A stretch of 64,000 nt of DNA from Kribbella kalugense. Its GTDB lineage: Bacteria > Actinomycetota > Actinomycetes > Propionibacteriales > Kribbellaceae. A program made the translations under genes and the position numbers. The notes below the pieces were generated by a model. That model was not told the DNA's origin. It saw only the letters and a program-made list of their open reading frames with translations, and did no database searches. Below are positions 16,165-24,699 of the stretch, piece by piece. The stretch is from assembly GCF_004365875.1 (NCBI RefSeq), contig NZ_SODF01000003.1, forward strand, positions 169,666-233,665. Direction: 5' to 3'. Positions within the stretch are counted from its first letter, which is position 1; every line of letters starts with the position of its first letter.

Positions 16165-17148
16165 ATGACGAGACCGACGTCACGGGTGCTCGCGCTGCTC
16201 GAGTTGCTCCAGAGCGGCGGCACCCGTCGCGTCGCGGACCTCGCCGATCGGATCGGCGTCGACGAGCGGACCATCCGGCGGTACGCCGAACACCTGGCCG
16301 ACCTGGACATTCCGATTCGTTCAGTCCGTGGCCGGTACGGCGGCTACCGGCTCGCACCGGGCTTCCGGATGCCGCCGCTGATGCTCACCGACGACGAAGC
16401 TGTCGCGGTGGCGATCGGGCTCGTTGTCGGCCGGCGGGCCGGATTGGTACCGGAGTCAACCGCGTCGGACAGCGCGCTGTCGAAACTCCGCCGCGTACTC
16501 CCCGCCCGGTTGGCCGACCGGCTCGGCGCCTTGCTCTCAACCTCGTCGTTCACCGCTCCACCGCGATCCGGCCCGCCCACCGACACCGGCGTACTGCTCA
16601 CAATCGCCGAGGCCGCGCGGGACCGACGGGCGGTCGAGATCGACTACACCGACCGCCGCGGACAGCGCAGTACGCGCACGATCGCGCCGTACGGCGTGGT
16701 TGGGCACGCCGGCCATTGGTACGTCGCGACTGATGACCGCACCTTCCGGCTAGACCGGATCATCTCCGCATCGTTGCTTACGGCAACCACAGAGAAGGCC
16801 CCGGGCGATGATCCGGCTCGTGCCGTGCTGGAGTCGCTCGCGACGGCGCCGTGGGCACACACAGTGTCGGTGCGGGTGCTTGGCACGGTGGACGACATAC
16901 AGCGTCGGCTCCCGCTCGGCCTGGCTGTGGTCACTCCACTCGGAAGCGAGGTCCGGGTCGAGCTCCGGGCTGAGCGGCTCGACTGGGTGCCCGCACTGCT
17001 AGCTGGTCTGGACCGGCCGTTCGTGATCGAGGAGCCCGCCGAACTGCGCGGGAAGGTGGCCGACCTGGCAAATCGGCTCGCCAGCTGGGCCGAACATGGG
17101 GCCGGCCCCCAAGGCCGGCCCCACGGAACGCCGCGGCTGCGGGGCTGA
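16165..17148 (+). CDS. HTH-WYL domain transcriptional regulator
   Basis: A 327-residue regulator. The N-terminal HTH (RVLALLELLQSGGTRRVADL, DERTIRRYAEHLADLDIPI) is followed by the family GRYGGYRLAPGFRMPPLMLT linker, then a WYL-type ligand domain (AVEIDYTDRRGQRSTRTIAPYGVVGHAGHWYVA) and the WCX C-terminal segment. The start MTRPTSRV at 16165 is chosen because the upstream in-frame sequence runs through the operator. The last codons run through a strong GC hairpin at 17097-17123, so the final ~16 residues may be a terminator read as protein. Ligand unknown. Confidence 0.88.
   Translation: MTRPTSRVLALLELLQSGGTRRVADLADRIGVDERTIRRYAEHLADLDIPIRSVRGRYGGYRLAPGFRMPPLMLTDDEAVAVAIGLVVGRRAGLVPESTASDSALSKLRRVLPARLADRLGALLSTSSFTAPPRSGPPTDTGVLLTIAEAARDRRAVEIDYTDRRGQRSTRTIAPYGVVGHAGHWYVATDDRTFRLDRIISASLLTATTEKAPGDDPARAVLESLATAPWAHTVSVRVLGTVDDIQRRLPLGLAVVTPLGSEVRVELRAERLDWVPALLAGLDRPFVIEEPAELRGKVADLANRLASWAEHGAGPQGRPHGTPRLRG
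17097..17123 (+). terminator. GC hairpin within the 3' end of the WYL gene
   Basis: Perfect 11-bp arms TGGGGCCGGCC (17097-17107) and GGCCGGCCCCA (17113-17123) around a 5-nt loop, with no T-tract, as common for actinobacterial terminators. It lies 25 bases before the stop codon of the WYL gene rather than after it. Confidence 0.55.
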
Positions 17149-17277
17149 ACCGCCGCGTTCTCAGATCCGGCACGCCTGCAGACAGCCGGTCACTGTCTCA
17201 TTCCGGTGCCCATTGCGAATGAGCCCAATCGCCCCGCGAACCTACTGTTTTCGCCGACATGCGCGACGATGGGCAGC

Positions 17278-18039
17278 ATGGAACAGCAGGTACTGGAGTT
17301 GGCGCAGGAGTTGGCCGAGATCGGCCGCCTGGTCGACGACGACGATGTGGTCACGACCCTCGACCGGTTCGTCACGCGGGTGGTACTCAGCGTGCCCGAG
17401 TGTGAAGAGGCCGCGATCACGGCGCTTACGCAGGACACGCCCGAAATCCTCGCTCGGCACCACAAGACCGCGGATCAGGTCGCCGAACCGTCGCGGGCCG
17501 CCCTGGCCGCACAACTGACCGCGTCCGGCGGCCCGCTCCACGATTCCCTGCTGTACGGCGAGCCGCGGCGGATCGGCGACCTGGCCGCGGACCACCGCTG
17601 GCCGGAATTCGGCGCTGCCGCGATCAACGCCGGCTACCGCAGTTGCGTGTTTCTCCCGCTTCCGGCCGGAAGTATCGCGGCGGCGTTCAGCCTGTTCTCC
17701 GTCAAACCGGACGCGTTCAGCAGTTCGTCGTACGACCTCGTGCTGCTCTTCGCGCTGCATGCAGGCGTCGCCTTCGACAACGTGACGCTCTACGAGAACA
17801 GCACGAAGCTGATCGAGCACCTCCAGGCCGCGCTGCACACCCGAACGACCATCGGACAGGCCCAAGGCGTCCTGATGCACCGGTACGGGGTCACCTCCGA
17901 CGTCGCGTTCGACGTCCTCAAGCGCGCGTCACAGGACCAGAACGTGAAGCTCAGGACCGTGTCCCTGAACGTCGTCGAAGCCCAGAACACCGGCAACCTC
18001 GCAGAGGTCCTGAAGAAATACGGCCTGGCCCTCGGCTGA
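17278..18039 (+). CDS. GAF-ANTAR domain RNA-binding antiterminator
   Basis: A 253-residue signalling protein. Residues about 15-170 form a GAF-type sensor (YRSCVFLPLPAGSIAAAFSLFS is the core strand region); residues about 180-245 are an ANTAR domain, recognisable by ALHTRTTIGQAQGVLMHRYG and the following AFDVLKRASQDQNVKL. ANTAR proteins bind paired RNA hexaloops to prevent termination. Two ATGs (17269 and 17278) are possible; I take the second, which has a weak purine run upstream. It lies alone between the WYL and ArsR genes; its RNA targets are unknown. Confidence 0.86.
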   Translation: MEQQVLELAQELAEIGRLVDDDDVVTTLDRFVTRVVLSVPECEEAAITALTQDTPEILARHHKTADQVAEPSRAALAAQLTASGGPLHDSLLYGEPRRIGDLAADHRWPEFGAAAINAGYRSCVFLPLPAGSIAAAFSLFSVKPDAFSSSSYDLVLLFALHAGVAFDNVTLYENSTKLIEHLQAALHTRTTIGQAQGVLMHRYGVTSDVAFDVLKRASQDQNVKLRTVSLNVVEAQNTGNLAEVLKKYGLALG

Positions 18040-18053
18040 GCCGCTTATGTACC

Positions 18054-18083
18054 TTGACGGTTACGTACCCAGATGGGTACATT
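18054..18083 (+). promoter_or_regulatory. ArsR promoter with embedded operator
   Basis: TTGACG (18054-18059) and TACATT (18078-18083) are 18 bp apart. The palindrome GTACCCAGATGGGTAC (18065-18080, 6-bp arms) fills the spacer, an expected ArsR-family operator position. The start codon follows 6 nt after the -10, implying a very short or absent leader. Confidence 0.65.
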
Positions 18084-18089
18084 GCTCGC

Positions 18090-18416
18090 ATGGAAGCTGT
18101 GTTGCGCGCATTGGCCGACGAGAGCCGGCGTACGGTCCTCGAGGCCTTGGCCGACGGAGAAGCGACCGCAGGTGAGCTGGTGGCTCTGCTGCCGATTGCC
18201 CGGCCGGGCGTGTCCCGGCACTTGCGGGTACTGCGTGAGGCCGGGCTGGTCGACGTTCGCCAGGAGGCGCAGCGGCGCATCTACAGCATCCGCCCGCAAC
18301 CTCTCGCCGAGGTCCATCAATGGCTCGAGCGATACCAGACCTTGTGGGAGCAGCGGCTGGACGCCCTGCACACCGAGGTCGCCCGAGGAAAGCACGAACG
18401 GAGGCAGACGAAATGA
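18090..18416 (+). CDS. ArsR family winged-helix repressor
   Basis: A 108-residue regulator: MEAVLRALADESRRTVLEAL, then the recognition helix ARPGVSRHLRVLREAGLVDVRQEAQRRIYSI as wing. It has no metal-binding Cys motif, and belongs to the non-metal class usually paired with an SRPBCC/AHSA1 protein, which is exactly what follows. The ATG at 18090 sits just after the operator. Its stop overlaps the SRPBCC start (ATGA), so the pair is co-translated and presumably autorepressed. Confidence 0.87.
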   Translation: MEAVLRALADESRRTVLEALADGEATAGELVALLPIARPGVSRHLRVLREAGLVDVRQEAQRRIYSIRPQPLAEVHQWLERYQTLWEQRLDALHTEVARGKHERRQTK

Positions 18417-18937
18417 CCGGTACCAGCGTCCTGGGCACACTAGGGTCCGCGGACGGCGCAGGCGTCGTACGCATCGAGGACCGCTACGACACCGACATCG
18501 ACGACTTGTGGTCCGCCCTCATCGATCCGCGCCGGCTGGCCCGCTGGTACGGCGAGATCGAGGGTGACCTGCGTCGCGGCGGGCAGTTCACCGTGTGTCT
18601 CGAAGCCGCCGACTTGCACGCGGTCGGGCAGGTGGACGTGTGCGAACCGCCGCGACGGCTGCAGGTGACGACCAGGGAGACCGACGAGTCGGCGCAGAAC
18701 GGTGGCGCGCGGCCCTTCGACCAGCTCACCGAGGCCACTCTGACCGCCGACGGCGGCCAGACGGTCCTGGTCCTAGAGATCCGCGGCCTGCCCTTGGGCA
18801 AGCTCGCGGCCTACGGGGCCGGCTGGCAGATCCACGCCGAAAACCTGGCTGCCTACCTCGCCGGCGGCAAGCCCGGCGACACCGCGGCACGGTGGGCCGA
18901 ACTCGCTCCTGCCTATCAGCAGCTGGCAGTCGACTGA
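18413..18937 (+). CDS. SRPBCC (AHSA1-like) family protein
   Basis: A 174-residue START-like protein: DRYDTDIDDLWSALIDPRRLARWYGEIEGDLRRGGQF is the usual opening, followed by CEPPRRLQVTT and the C-terminal helix WQIHAENLAAYLAGG. Such proteins form a hydrophobic pocket; their ligands are mostly unknown. It is coupled to the ArsR repressor by an ATGA overlap. Its 3' end overlaps the convergent GH32 gene by 22 bp. Confidence 0.85.
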   Translation: MTGTSVLGTLGSADGAGVVRIEDRYDTDIDDLWSALIDPRRLARWYGEIEGDLRRGGQFTVCLEAADLHAVGQVDVCEPPRRLQVTTRETDESAQNGGARPFDQLTEATLTADGGQTVLVLEIRGLPLGKLAAYGAGWQIHAENLAAYLAGGKPGDTAARWAELAPAYQQLAVD

Positions 18938-20325
18938 GTTAGCTCGACGAGGTTGAGGCTTCCGTCCGTGACGAAGAGGCCGAGGTGGCCGTCGCCTTGG
19001 TCGTAGCGGCGGAAGGTCAGAGCGACGCGATTGTCGACGACCACCTGGCCGGTGGTGCCGTTCAGGAGGACCTGGATGACGTGCCGACCAGGTGGCAGCG
19101 GGCAGGGCCGTTCTAGCTCCACGACGTGCGGTACGTCGCCTTCGACCTGCCACTGCGCCGGACCGGTGCGTCCACGCGGCCAGCTGTCGAGGACGACGCG
19201 GTCGCGTTGAGGCTCAAGCCTCAGGACGGTTGCTTCCTCGCCGTTGGCGGTTGCGTGGAGCAACAATCCGAAGGCCTGCGTGCCGGCGTCGACGTCAACC
19301 GTCAGAGAGATCAGGCATCGTTCGGGCACGGGGTCTCCGAGCCAAGCGGCGTACCGATCGAGCGCTCCCTGCCCCGGCTCGGCCGCCGCGCCGTCGACCG
19401 GTGACAGCTTCACCTGCTGTACGTCGGAATACGCCGCGCGAACCTCCGCCGGCAGGGCGAAGGCGAGCGTCCCGTCGCCCTCCTGATGCGCCTCGAGTAC
19501 GGCGAGATCGCCGGCCCACTGCCACGGCCCGTCGTCGGAATCCCCTTGTTTCGTTGGGATCCAGCCGATGAAGAACCGCCGCCCGTCGTGCTCGACGGAC
19601 TTGGCCGCATAGAACGCGCGACCGTCGACGGTGTCGCGACCGGGCGCGAGCCACGGCCCGTCCGGATGCCGCGCGACCCGGTAGCGCGTCTGGAACGCAT
19701 CGCTGAACTCCGAATACACGAGATACCACCAGTCGCCCCACTGAAACACGTCGGGACACTCCTGGGTAATGAACCGGTGCGGTTCCCACAGCGGCTCCGC
19801 GATCGTCCACTTCTCCAGGTCGGTCGACGTCAACCTCGCGACGACACCACATCGACGATCCGGCCCATCGGCGTACCGCGCCGCGAGGACCAGCTGCCAC
19901 GGCTCACCGGGAGCAGTGCGATAGACGAACGGGTCTCGCCAGTCCTGCGGCACATAGCCGGCAGCCGCGCCGAAGGTGAGCTCAGGCCTCTTGGTCCATC
20001 GAGTCGGATCACCGTCGCTGACAGCGTGACAGACCACCTGGAACGAGCCAGCCGCGTCCCCGCGGCGCGGATTGTGGCCGGTGTAGAACAGGTGCAGCTG
20101 AGAGCCGTCAGCAATCACGCACCCCGTGTAGCAGTCGAAGTCGACCGCATCCCGATCACCGGCAGGCAGTACGACGCCATGGTCGGTGTACTGCACGAAG
20201 TCGGTGGTCGACACCAAAGCCCACGGCATACCGGTCGGATCGTCCGATCGCTCGTCGAGCAAGTAGAACAACCAGATCCGGCCGTCATAGCTGAACGGGA
20301 TGACGTCGCCGACATACCCGCTCAT
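18916..20325 (-). CDS. GH32 family glycosidase (beta-fructosidase-like)
   Basis: A 469-residue five-bladed propeller glycosidase plus C-terminal beta-sandwich, without signal peptide. The GH32 triad is visible: the nucleophile region in GYVGDVIPFSYDG (Asp7, replacing the usual WMNDPNG), the RDP motif in QDWRDPFVYR, and the acid/base EC motif in TQECPDVFQW. It would cleave fructose from sucrose, inulin or levan oligosaccharides inside the cell. The start overlaps the LacI stop (ATGA), so both are one minus-strand operon controlled from the divergent region at 21363-21521. Its stop overlaps the SRPBCC gene by 22 bp. Confidence 0.83.
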   Translation of the reverse strand: MSGYVGDVIPFSYDGRIWLFYLLDERSDDPTGMPWALVSTTDFVQYTDHGVVLPAGDRDAVDFDCYTGCVIADGSQLHLFYTGHNPRRGDAAGSFQVVCHAVSDGDPTRWTKRPELTFGAAAGYVPQDWRDPFVYRTAPGEPWQLVLAARYADGPDRRCGVVARLTSTDLEKWTIAEPLWEPHRFITQECPDVFQWGDWWYLVYSEFSDAFQTRYRVARHPDGPWLAPGRDTVDGRAFYAAKSVEHDGRRFFIGWIPTKQGDSDDGPWQWAGDLAVLEAHQEGDGTLAFALPAEVRAAYSDVQQVKLSPVDGAAAEPGQGALDRYAAWLGDPVPERCLISLTVDVDAGTQAFGLLLHATANGEEATVLRLEPQRDRVVLDSWPRGRTGPAQWQVEGDVPHVVELERPCPLPPGRHVIQVLLNGTTGQVVVDNRVALTFRRYDQGDGHLGLFVTDGSLNLVELTQSTASC

Positions 20326-21362
20326 GGACGTCGCGGCGGGTCGCCGACCGAGTCACGCTCGATCAGCTCGCAGTCGACGATCACCCGTTCGGGCGCGCCG
20401 TCGGGCTCGGCCAGCACCAGTTCGCCGGCCCGGCGGCCCAGCATCAGGTGCGGCAACGCCGCGGTCGTCAAACCTGGACGGACCTGGTCCGCGACATCGG
20501 GCTGATCGTCGAAGCCGACGATGCTGACGTCCTGCGGGCAGGTCAATCCCATGGCCTGCAGGGAAAGAAGAGCCCCGATCGCCATCCGGTCGTTCCCGCA
20601 GACGAGTGCGGTCGATCCGTGCTCGGTCACCACCTCGGTCGCCAGGTCGTAACCCGATCCGATCTGGTAGTTGCCGTACCGATGCACGAGGCTCGCCGGA
20701 CGCAGACCGGCGGCCCGGGCGGCGTCGTCGAACCCGCGCCGGCGTTCCTTGCAGGCGTAGTCGTTCCGCGGGCCGCCCAGGAAGGCCACCTCGCGATGTC
20801 CGCGCTCGAACACGGACGCGGCGGCGGCCCGGCCACCGGCGTACTCGTCGGCCAGCAGGACCGTGTCGGCACTGCCCTCCTCCGGCCAGCAGTTGACGAA
20901 GATCGTCCGGATCCCGTCGAGCCTCGGACTCCGGTGCAGCGGCTTGGGCGACAGCGACGCATACACGATCGCGGCGACTCCCTGCCCGACCAGGCTCGCC
21001 ACTGCAGCGTCGCCCTGCTCGGGATCGTCGGTCGTGTCGACGACCATGCACACGTAGCCGGCCGGTTGGACGACCTGCTGCAGGCCGAGCACGATCAGAC
21101 CTGCGTACGGCTGGGAGACGATCCCGCTGGTCACGACGCCGACGGTGAAGGACCGGTTCGACCGCAGCGACTGGGCCGCGCGGTTCGGCACGAACTCGAG
21201 CTCGGCCGCGGCCTCGAGCACGCGGCGCCTGGTCTCCTCGGCCACCGCGACGTCGCGGCGGTCGTTCAGCACGAACGAGACCGTCGGCTGGGAGACGCCG
21301 GCGCGGCGAGCGACGTCGGTCATCGTGACCCGTTTCGGCCGGCCGACTGGTTGCTTGGCCAT
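20322..21362 (-). CDS. LacI family regulator of the fructan locus
   Basis: A 346-residue repressor. The LacI HTH is at about residues 13-38 (TMTDVARRAGVSQPTVSFVL), the hinge helix at PNRAAQSLRSN, and the periplasmic-binding-like domain follows (GVVTSGIVSQPYAGLIVLGL; CGNDRMAIGAL; VSIVGFDDQP). GAAGGGGGA precedes the ATG at 21362. It diverges from the ABC importer operon and is co-transcribed with a GH32 enzyme. Its operators are most likely the two CAATACGTATTG palindromes. The inducer is presumably a fructo-oligosaccharide or sucrose (inference). Confidence 0.9.
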   Translation of the reverse strand: MAKQPVGRPKRVTMTDVARRAGVSQPTVSFVLNDRRDVAVAEETRRRVLEAAAELEFVPNRAAQSLRSNRSFTVGVVTSGIVSQPYAGLIVLGLQQVVQPAGYVCMVVDTTDDPEQGDAAVASLVGQGVAAIVYASLSPKPLHRSPRLDGIRTIFVNCWPEEGSADTVLLADEYAGGRAAAASVFERGHREVAFLGGPRNDYACKERRRGFDDAARAAGLRPASLVHRYGNYQIGSGYDLATEVVTEHGSTALVCGNDRMAIGALLSLQAMGLTCPQDVSIVGFDDQPDVADQVRPGLTTAALPHLMLGRRAGELVLAEPDGAPERVIVDCELIERDSVGDPPRRP

Positions 21363-21521
21363 GGTCCCCCTTCACCGTTCGCGGCCTCGGTGCCGCGGCA
21401 AATTTTCTATCACACAGCGGCCCAATACGTATTGCGCCCTACCGTACACCGCTGCTACCGTCCCGGGTCAATACGTATTGGGTGGCACGCCGGGCCGCCC
21501 GAACGGTGAAGGAGGAACCCC
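21363..21521. promoter_or_regulatory. LacI operator pair in the divergent fructan control region
   Basis: The perfect 12-bp palindrome CAATACGTATTG occurs twice, at 21423-21434 and 21469-21480, centres 46 bp apart (about four helical turns). The central CG and spacing are typical of LacI-family dimers that can repress both divergent transcripts or loop. A good SD (GAAGGAGG, near 21510) precedes the importer gene. Confidence 0.85.
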
Positions 21522-22931
21522 ATGACAGGCATCCATTCCCCCGGTGGCTCGATCGCCCGCCGCACCGTGCTGAAGGCCGGAGCGGCCGGCGGACTCGGGC
21601 TGGCGGGGCTGGCCGACCTGGCCGCCTGCGGCAACAGCAGCGGCGGCTCGTCGTCGAAGTCACTCAAGATGCTGTACTTCGGAGAGCAGGCGGCGGCGAC
21701 CCAGTTGCAGAACCGGTTGCAGCCGCAGATCTCCAAGCTCGACGCAAACATCAAGTTCGAGATCACGGCCATCAACGGCACCGACTGGAACGACTTCCTC
21801 GCCAAGGTGCTCACCCAGGTCGCGGCCGGCACCCCGCCGGACATCATCAGCGTCGCCACCGAGGGCCTGCAGCTGATGGCGTCCAAGGAGCTCGCGGTCC
21901 CGCTCGACGACTACGTCACCAAGGACCTGGCCGCGCTGAAGGAGTACTTCGCCGACATCCACCCGGCACTGATCGAGTCGATGATGTACCAGGGTCATCT
22001 CTGGGAGCTGCCGGACAGCTTCAACGCCGGGAACATGTTCTACAGCACCGAGCTCTTCCAGCGCGCCGGCGTCGTACCGCCGAGCGAAGGCTGGACTCTC
22101 GACGACTTCGAGTCGGCGGCGACCAAGATCGCCAAGTTCAAGGGCATCAACGCGTTCGGCTGGGTGGTCCGTCTCTGGGGCAGCTGGACGTCGTTCATGT
22201 ACGCCAACAACGCGAACCTGCTCGAGGAGGGCAAGTACGACGGCGGCGACTGGCTGTGGAACAAGGCGTACGCCGGTGACGCGGCTGCCGCCGGCCGTAA
22301 GGGCGGCTGGAAGTGGGGCGCACCGACCGCCAACTCCGAAGGCACCGTCGAGGCCCTGAACTACATGATCGAGCTGACCAAGAAGGGCCTGTCGCCGTCG
22401 CCCGACGTCGGCGGTGGCGGCACGCTGCAGGGGCTGTTCGCGTCGAACCGGATCGGCATGTCGATCGGTGGCGGCTTCTGGGCCGGCGGCCTGACCAACG
22501 CCGGGATGAAGAACGGCAGCTTCGACGTCACGATGTTCCCGAAGTGGAAGAGCCAGCGGCACCTGTTCGGCGCCGGCGGGTACGCCATCTTCAAGTCGTC
22601 GAAGAAAAAGGACCTGGCCTGGGAGGTCCTGAAGCTGCTGGTGAAGCCGGAGACGTTCGACCTGGTCTTCCCCGGCAACGTGACCACGCCCGGCCGCAAG
22701 TCCCTGGTGACGGCCGAGCGGTACGCCAAGACCGGCCCGAAGCACTGGTCGGTCTTCTACGAGACGCTGACCAAGCACCCGGACACCGCTCCGATCCCGG
22801 CCCCGCCGTACTACAACGCGCTCGCGACCGCGCTGAACCAGCGCACCACTCAGGCGATCTCCTCCGGTAACGCGAAGGCCGCTCTGGACGGGCTGCAGGC
22901 GGATCTCGAGAAAGCCGCGGGGGCGAGCTGA
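21522..22931 (+). CDS. ABC sugar importer, substrate-binding lipoprotein
   Basis: A 469-residue extracellular binding protein (family 1). The signal peptide carries a twin-arginine-like ARRTVLKAG and a lipobox LADLAAC with lipidated Cys36. The mature part shows the usual FNAGNMFYSTELFQRAGV hinge-region block near residue 170. It delivers an oligosaccharide, probably fructan- or sucrose-derived, to the two permeases that follow. Its stop overlaps the permease start by one base (TGATG). No ATPase gene is in the locus, so a shared MsiK-like ATPase is likely (general knowledge of actinobacterial CUT1 systems). Confidence 0.92.
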   Translation: MTGIHSPGGSIARRTVLKAGAAGGLGLAGLADLAACGNSSGGSSSKSLKMLYFGEQAAATQLQNRLQPQISKLDANIKFEITAINGTDWNDFLAKVLTQVAAGTPPDIISVATEGLQLMASKELAVPLDDYVTKDLAALKEYFADIHPALIESMMYQGHLWELPDSFNAGNMFYSTELFQRAGVVPPSEGWTLDDFESAATKIAKFKGINAFGWVVRLWGSWTSFMYANNANLLEEGKYDGGDWLWNKAYAGDAAAAGRKGGWKWGAPTANSEGTVEALNYMIELTKKGLSPSPDVGGGGTLQGLFASNRIGMSIGGGFWAGGLTNAGMKNGSFDVTMFPKWKSQRHLFGAGGYAIFKSSKKKDLAWEVLKLLVKPETFDLVFPGNVTTPGRKSLVTAERYAKTGPKHWSVFYETLTKHPDTAPIPAPPYYNALATALNQRTTQAISSGNAKAALDGLQADLEKAAGAS

Positions 22932-23863
22932 TGTCCGCCGTCGCCGCGGATGTACCGAAGGCGGTCGCGCAGCGCCGAAGCCACCCGACCGCGCACGGGG
23001 AAGCGCGGTTCGGGTTCGCGATGATCGCCCTGTCGGTGCTGTTCGTCGCGGTCTTCACCGCGATCCCCATCATCGCCTCGCTCGGGCTGTCGTTCTTCTC
23101 CTGGGACGTGATCTCGACCCCGCAGTACGTCGGGTTGAAGAACTACCAGCAGCTGTTCAACGACGGTCCAGTGCTCAAGTCGTTCGGCGTCACGCTCGGG
23201 ATGGCGCTCGCGATCGTCGTACTGCAGCTGACCGTCGGTCTCGCGCTCGCGGTCCTGGTCAACCAGCGCAAGCTGGTGTGGGTGCGGACGCTGTTCCGGA
23301 CCGCGTTCTACCTGCCGCTGCTGGCGTCGACGGCGGCCGTGTCGATCTTCATGGGCTACCTGTTCGACTACAAGTTCGGCGTCGTGAACTACTACCTCGG
23401 TCTGCTCGGCATCCCGAACGTACCGTGGCTGACCAGCGGTTTCGGTGCGGCCGCGACGATCGTGCTGATCGCGGTCTGGCAGCAGCTGGGGTTCACGTTC
23501 GTGCTGTTCGTCGCCTCGTTGATGTCGGTCCCCACCGATGTGCTCGAGGCCGCGCAGATCGACGGGGCCGGGCCGTTGCGGACCCTGTTCCGGGTCAAGA
23601 TCCCGCTGATCAGCCCGACCATCCTGTTCGCCGCGGTCGTTGCCTTGATCAACGCGATGCAGCTGTTCGACCAGCCGTACATCATGACCAAGGGCGGTCC
23701 CGGATCGGCGACCACGACGGTCACGATCACGATGTACCAGAAGGGCTTCCAGAACCTGCAGTTCGGGTACGGCTCGGCGATCGCGATCGTCCTGCTGGCG
23801 GCGATCCTGATCATCACCGGGCTGCAGTTCCTCGCGGCACGAAAGCTGGTGTTCTACCAATGA
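22931..23863 (+). CDS. ABC sugar importer permease (MalF type)
   Basis: A 310-residue membrane protein with six or more helices, first of two CUT1 permeases. The cytoplasmic EAA loop is EAAQIDGAGPLRTLFRVKIP near residue 210. It begins on the last base of the binding-protein stop and ends overlapping the next permease (ATGA). It forms the translocation pore with the second permease for the fructan-derived sugar. Confidence 0.92.
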   Translation: MSAVAADVPKAVAQRRSHPTAHGEARFGFAMIALSVLFVAVFTAIPIIASLGLSFFSWDVISTPQYVGLKNYQQLFNDGPVLKSFGVTLGMALAIVVLQLTVGLALAVLVNQRKLVWVRTLFRTAFYLPLLASTAAVSIFMGYLFDYKFGVVNYYLGLLGIPNVPWLTSGFGAAATIVLIAVWQQLGFTFVLFVASLMSVPTDVLEAAQIDGAGPLRTLFRVKIPLISPTILFAAVVALINAMQLFDQPYIMTKGGPGSATTTVTITMYQKGFQNLQFGYGSAIAIVLLAAILIITGLQFLAARKLVFYQ

Positions 23864-24699
23864 TCAACTCGACCGGAACACTCGCCCGGATCGGCCGCAT
23901 CACCGGCGTCCTGATCCTCGTCCTCGCCGCAATGGTTGCCCTCGGCCCGTTGTTGTGGACGGTCACCACCTCGCTCCGGACGCCGGCCGAGGCGTTCGGA
24001 AACCCACCGCAGTGGATCCCGCTGCACCCGGACTTCTCCAACTACAGCGCGGTGTTCGACAAGATCCCGATCGGCCGGTTCTTCTTCAACAGCGTGATCG
24101 TGACCGGGCTGATCGTGGTCGGCCAGACGATCACCTGCACGCTGTCCGGCTACGCGTTCGCGATGGTCAGCTTCCCCGGCCGCTCGGTGATCTTCGGGAT
24201 CTTCCTGGCCACGATGATGGTGCCGCTGCAGACGATCATCATCCCGGTGTTCGTGATCATCCGGTACCTCGGACTGTCGGACAGCCCGTTGTCGCTGGTG
24301 GTCTCGGCGCTGGGCAGCGCGTTCGGCACGTTCCTGATGCGCCAGTACTTCATGCAGATGCCCAGGGAGCTGGGAGAGGCGGCCCGGATCGACGGCGCCG
24401 GCCACTTCCACACCTTCCTGCTGATCTACGCCAAGATGGCCGGTCCGGCGATCGCCACCCTCGCGATCCTGAACTTCTCCGGCTTCTGGGCGGAGTTCTA
24501 CCGGCCGCTGATCTTCCTGCAGAACCAGGACAACTTCACCCTGCCGCTGGGCCTCGTCGGCCTGCAGGGAAACCTCGGCACCGGCTCGATCTCGGTGGTG
24601 CTGGCCGGCGTCGTACTGGCCATCCTGCCGAGCGTCGTGCTGTTCATCTTCGCCCAGCGGTACTTCATCGCGGGCATCACGGCAGGAGCCTCACGTTGA
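23860..24699 (+). CDS. ABC sugar importer permease (MalG type)
   Basis: A 279-residue second CUT1 permease. The first helix is ITGVLILVLAAMVALGPLLW; the EAA loop is EAARIDGAGHFHTFLLIYAK; the C-terminus ends FIFAQRYFIAGITAGA as is usual for MalG-like proteins. The ATG at 23860 overlaps the upstream stop; the long open upstream extension in this frame is a shadow of the first permease. Its stop overlaps the TTG start of the GH32 gene. Confidence 0.92.
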   Translation: MINSTGTLARIGRITGVLILVLAAMVALGPLLWTVTTSLRTPAEAFGNPPQWIPLHPDFSNYSAVFDKIPIGRFFFNSVIVTGLIVVGQTITCTLSGYAFAMVSFPGRSVIFGIFLATMMVPLQTIIIPVFVIIRYLGLSDSPLSLVVSALGSAFGTFLMRQYFMQMPRELGEAARIDGAGHFHTFLLIYAKMAGPAIATLAILNFSGFWAEFYRPLIFLQNQDNFTLPLGLVGLQGNLGTGSISVVLAGVVLAILPSVVLFIFAQRYFIAGITAGASR

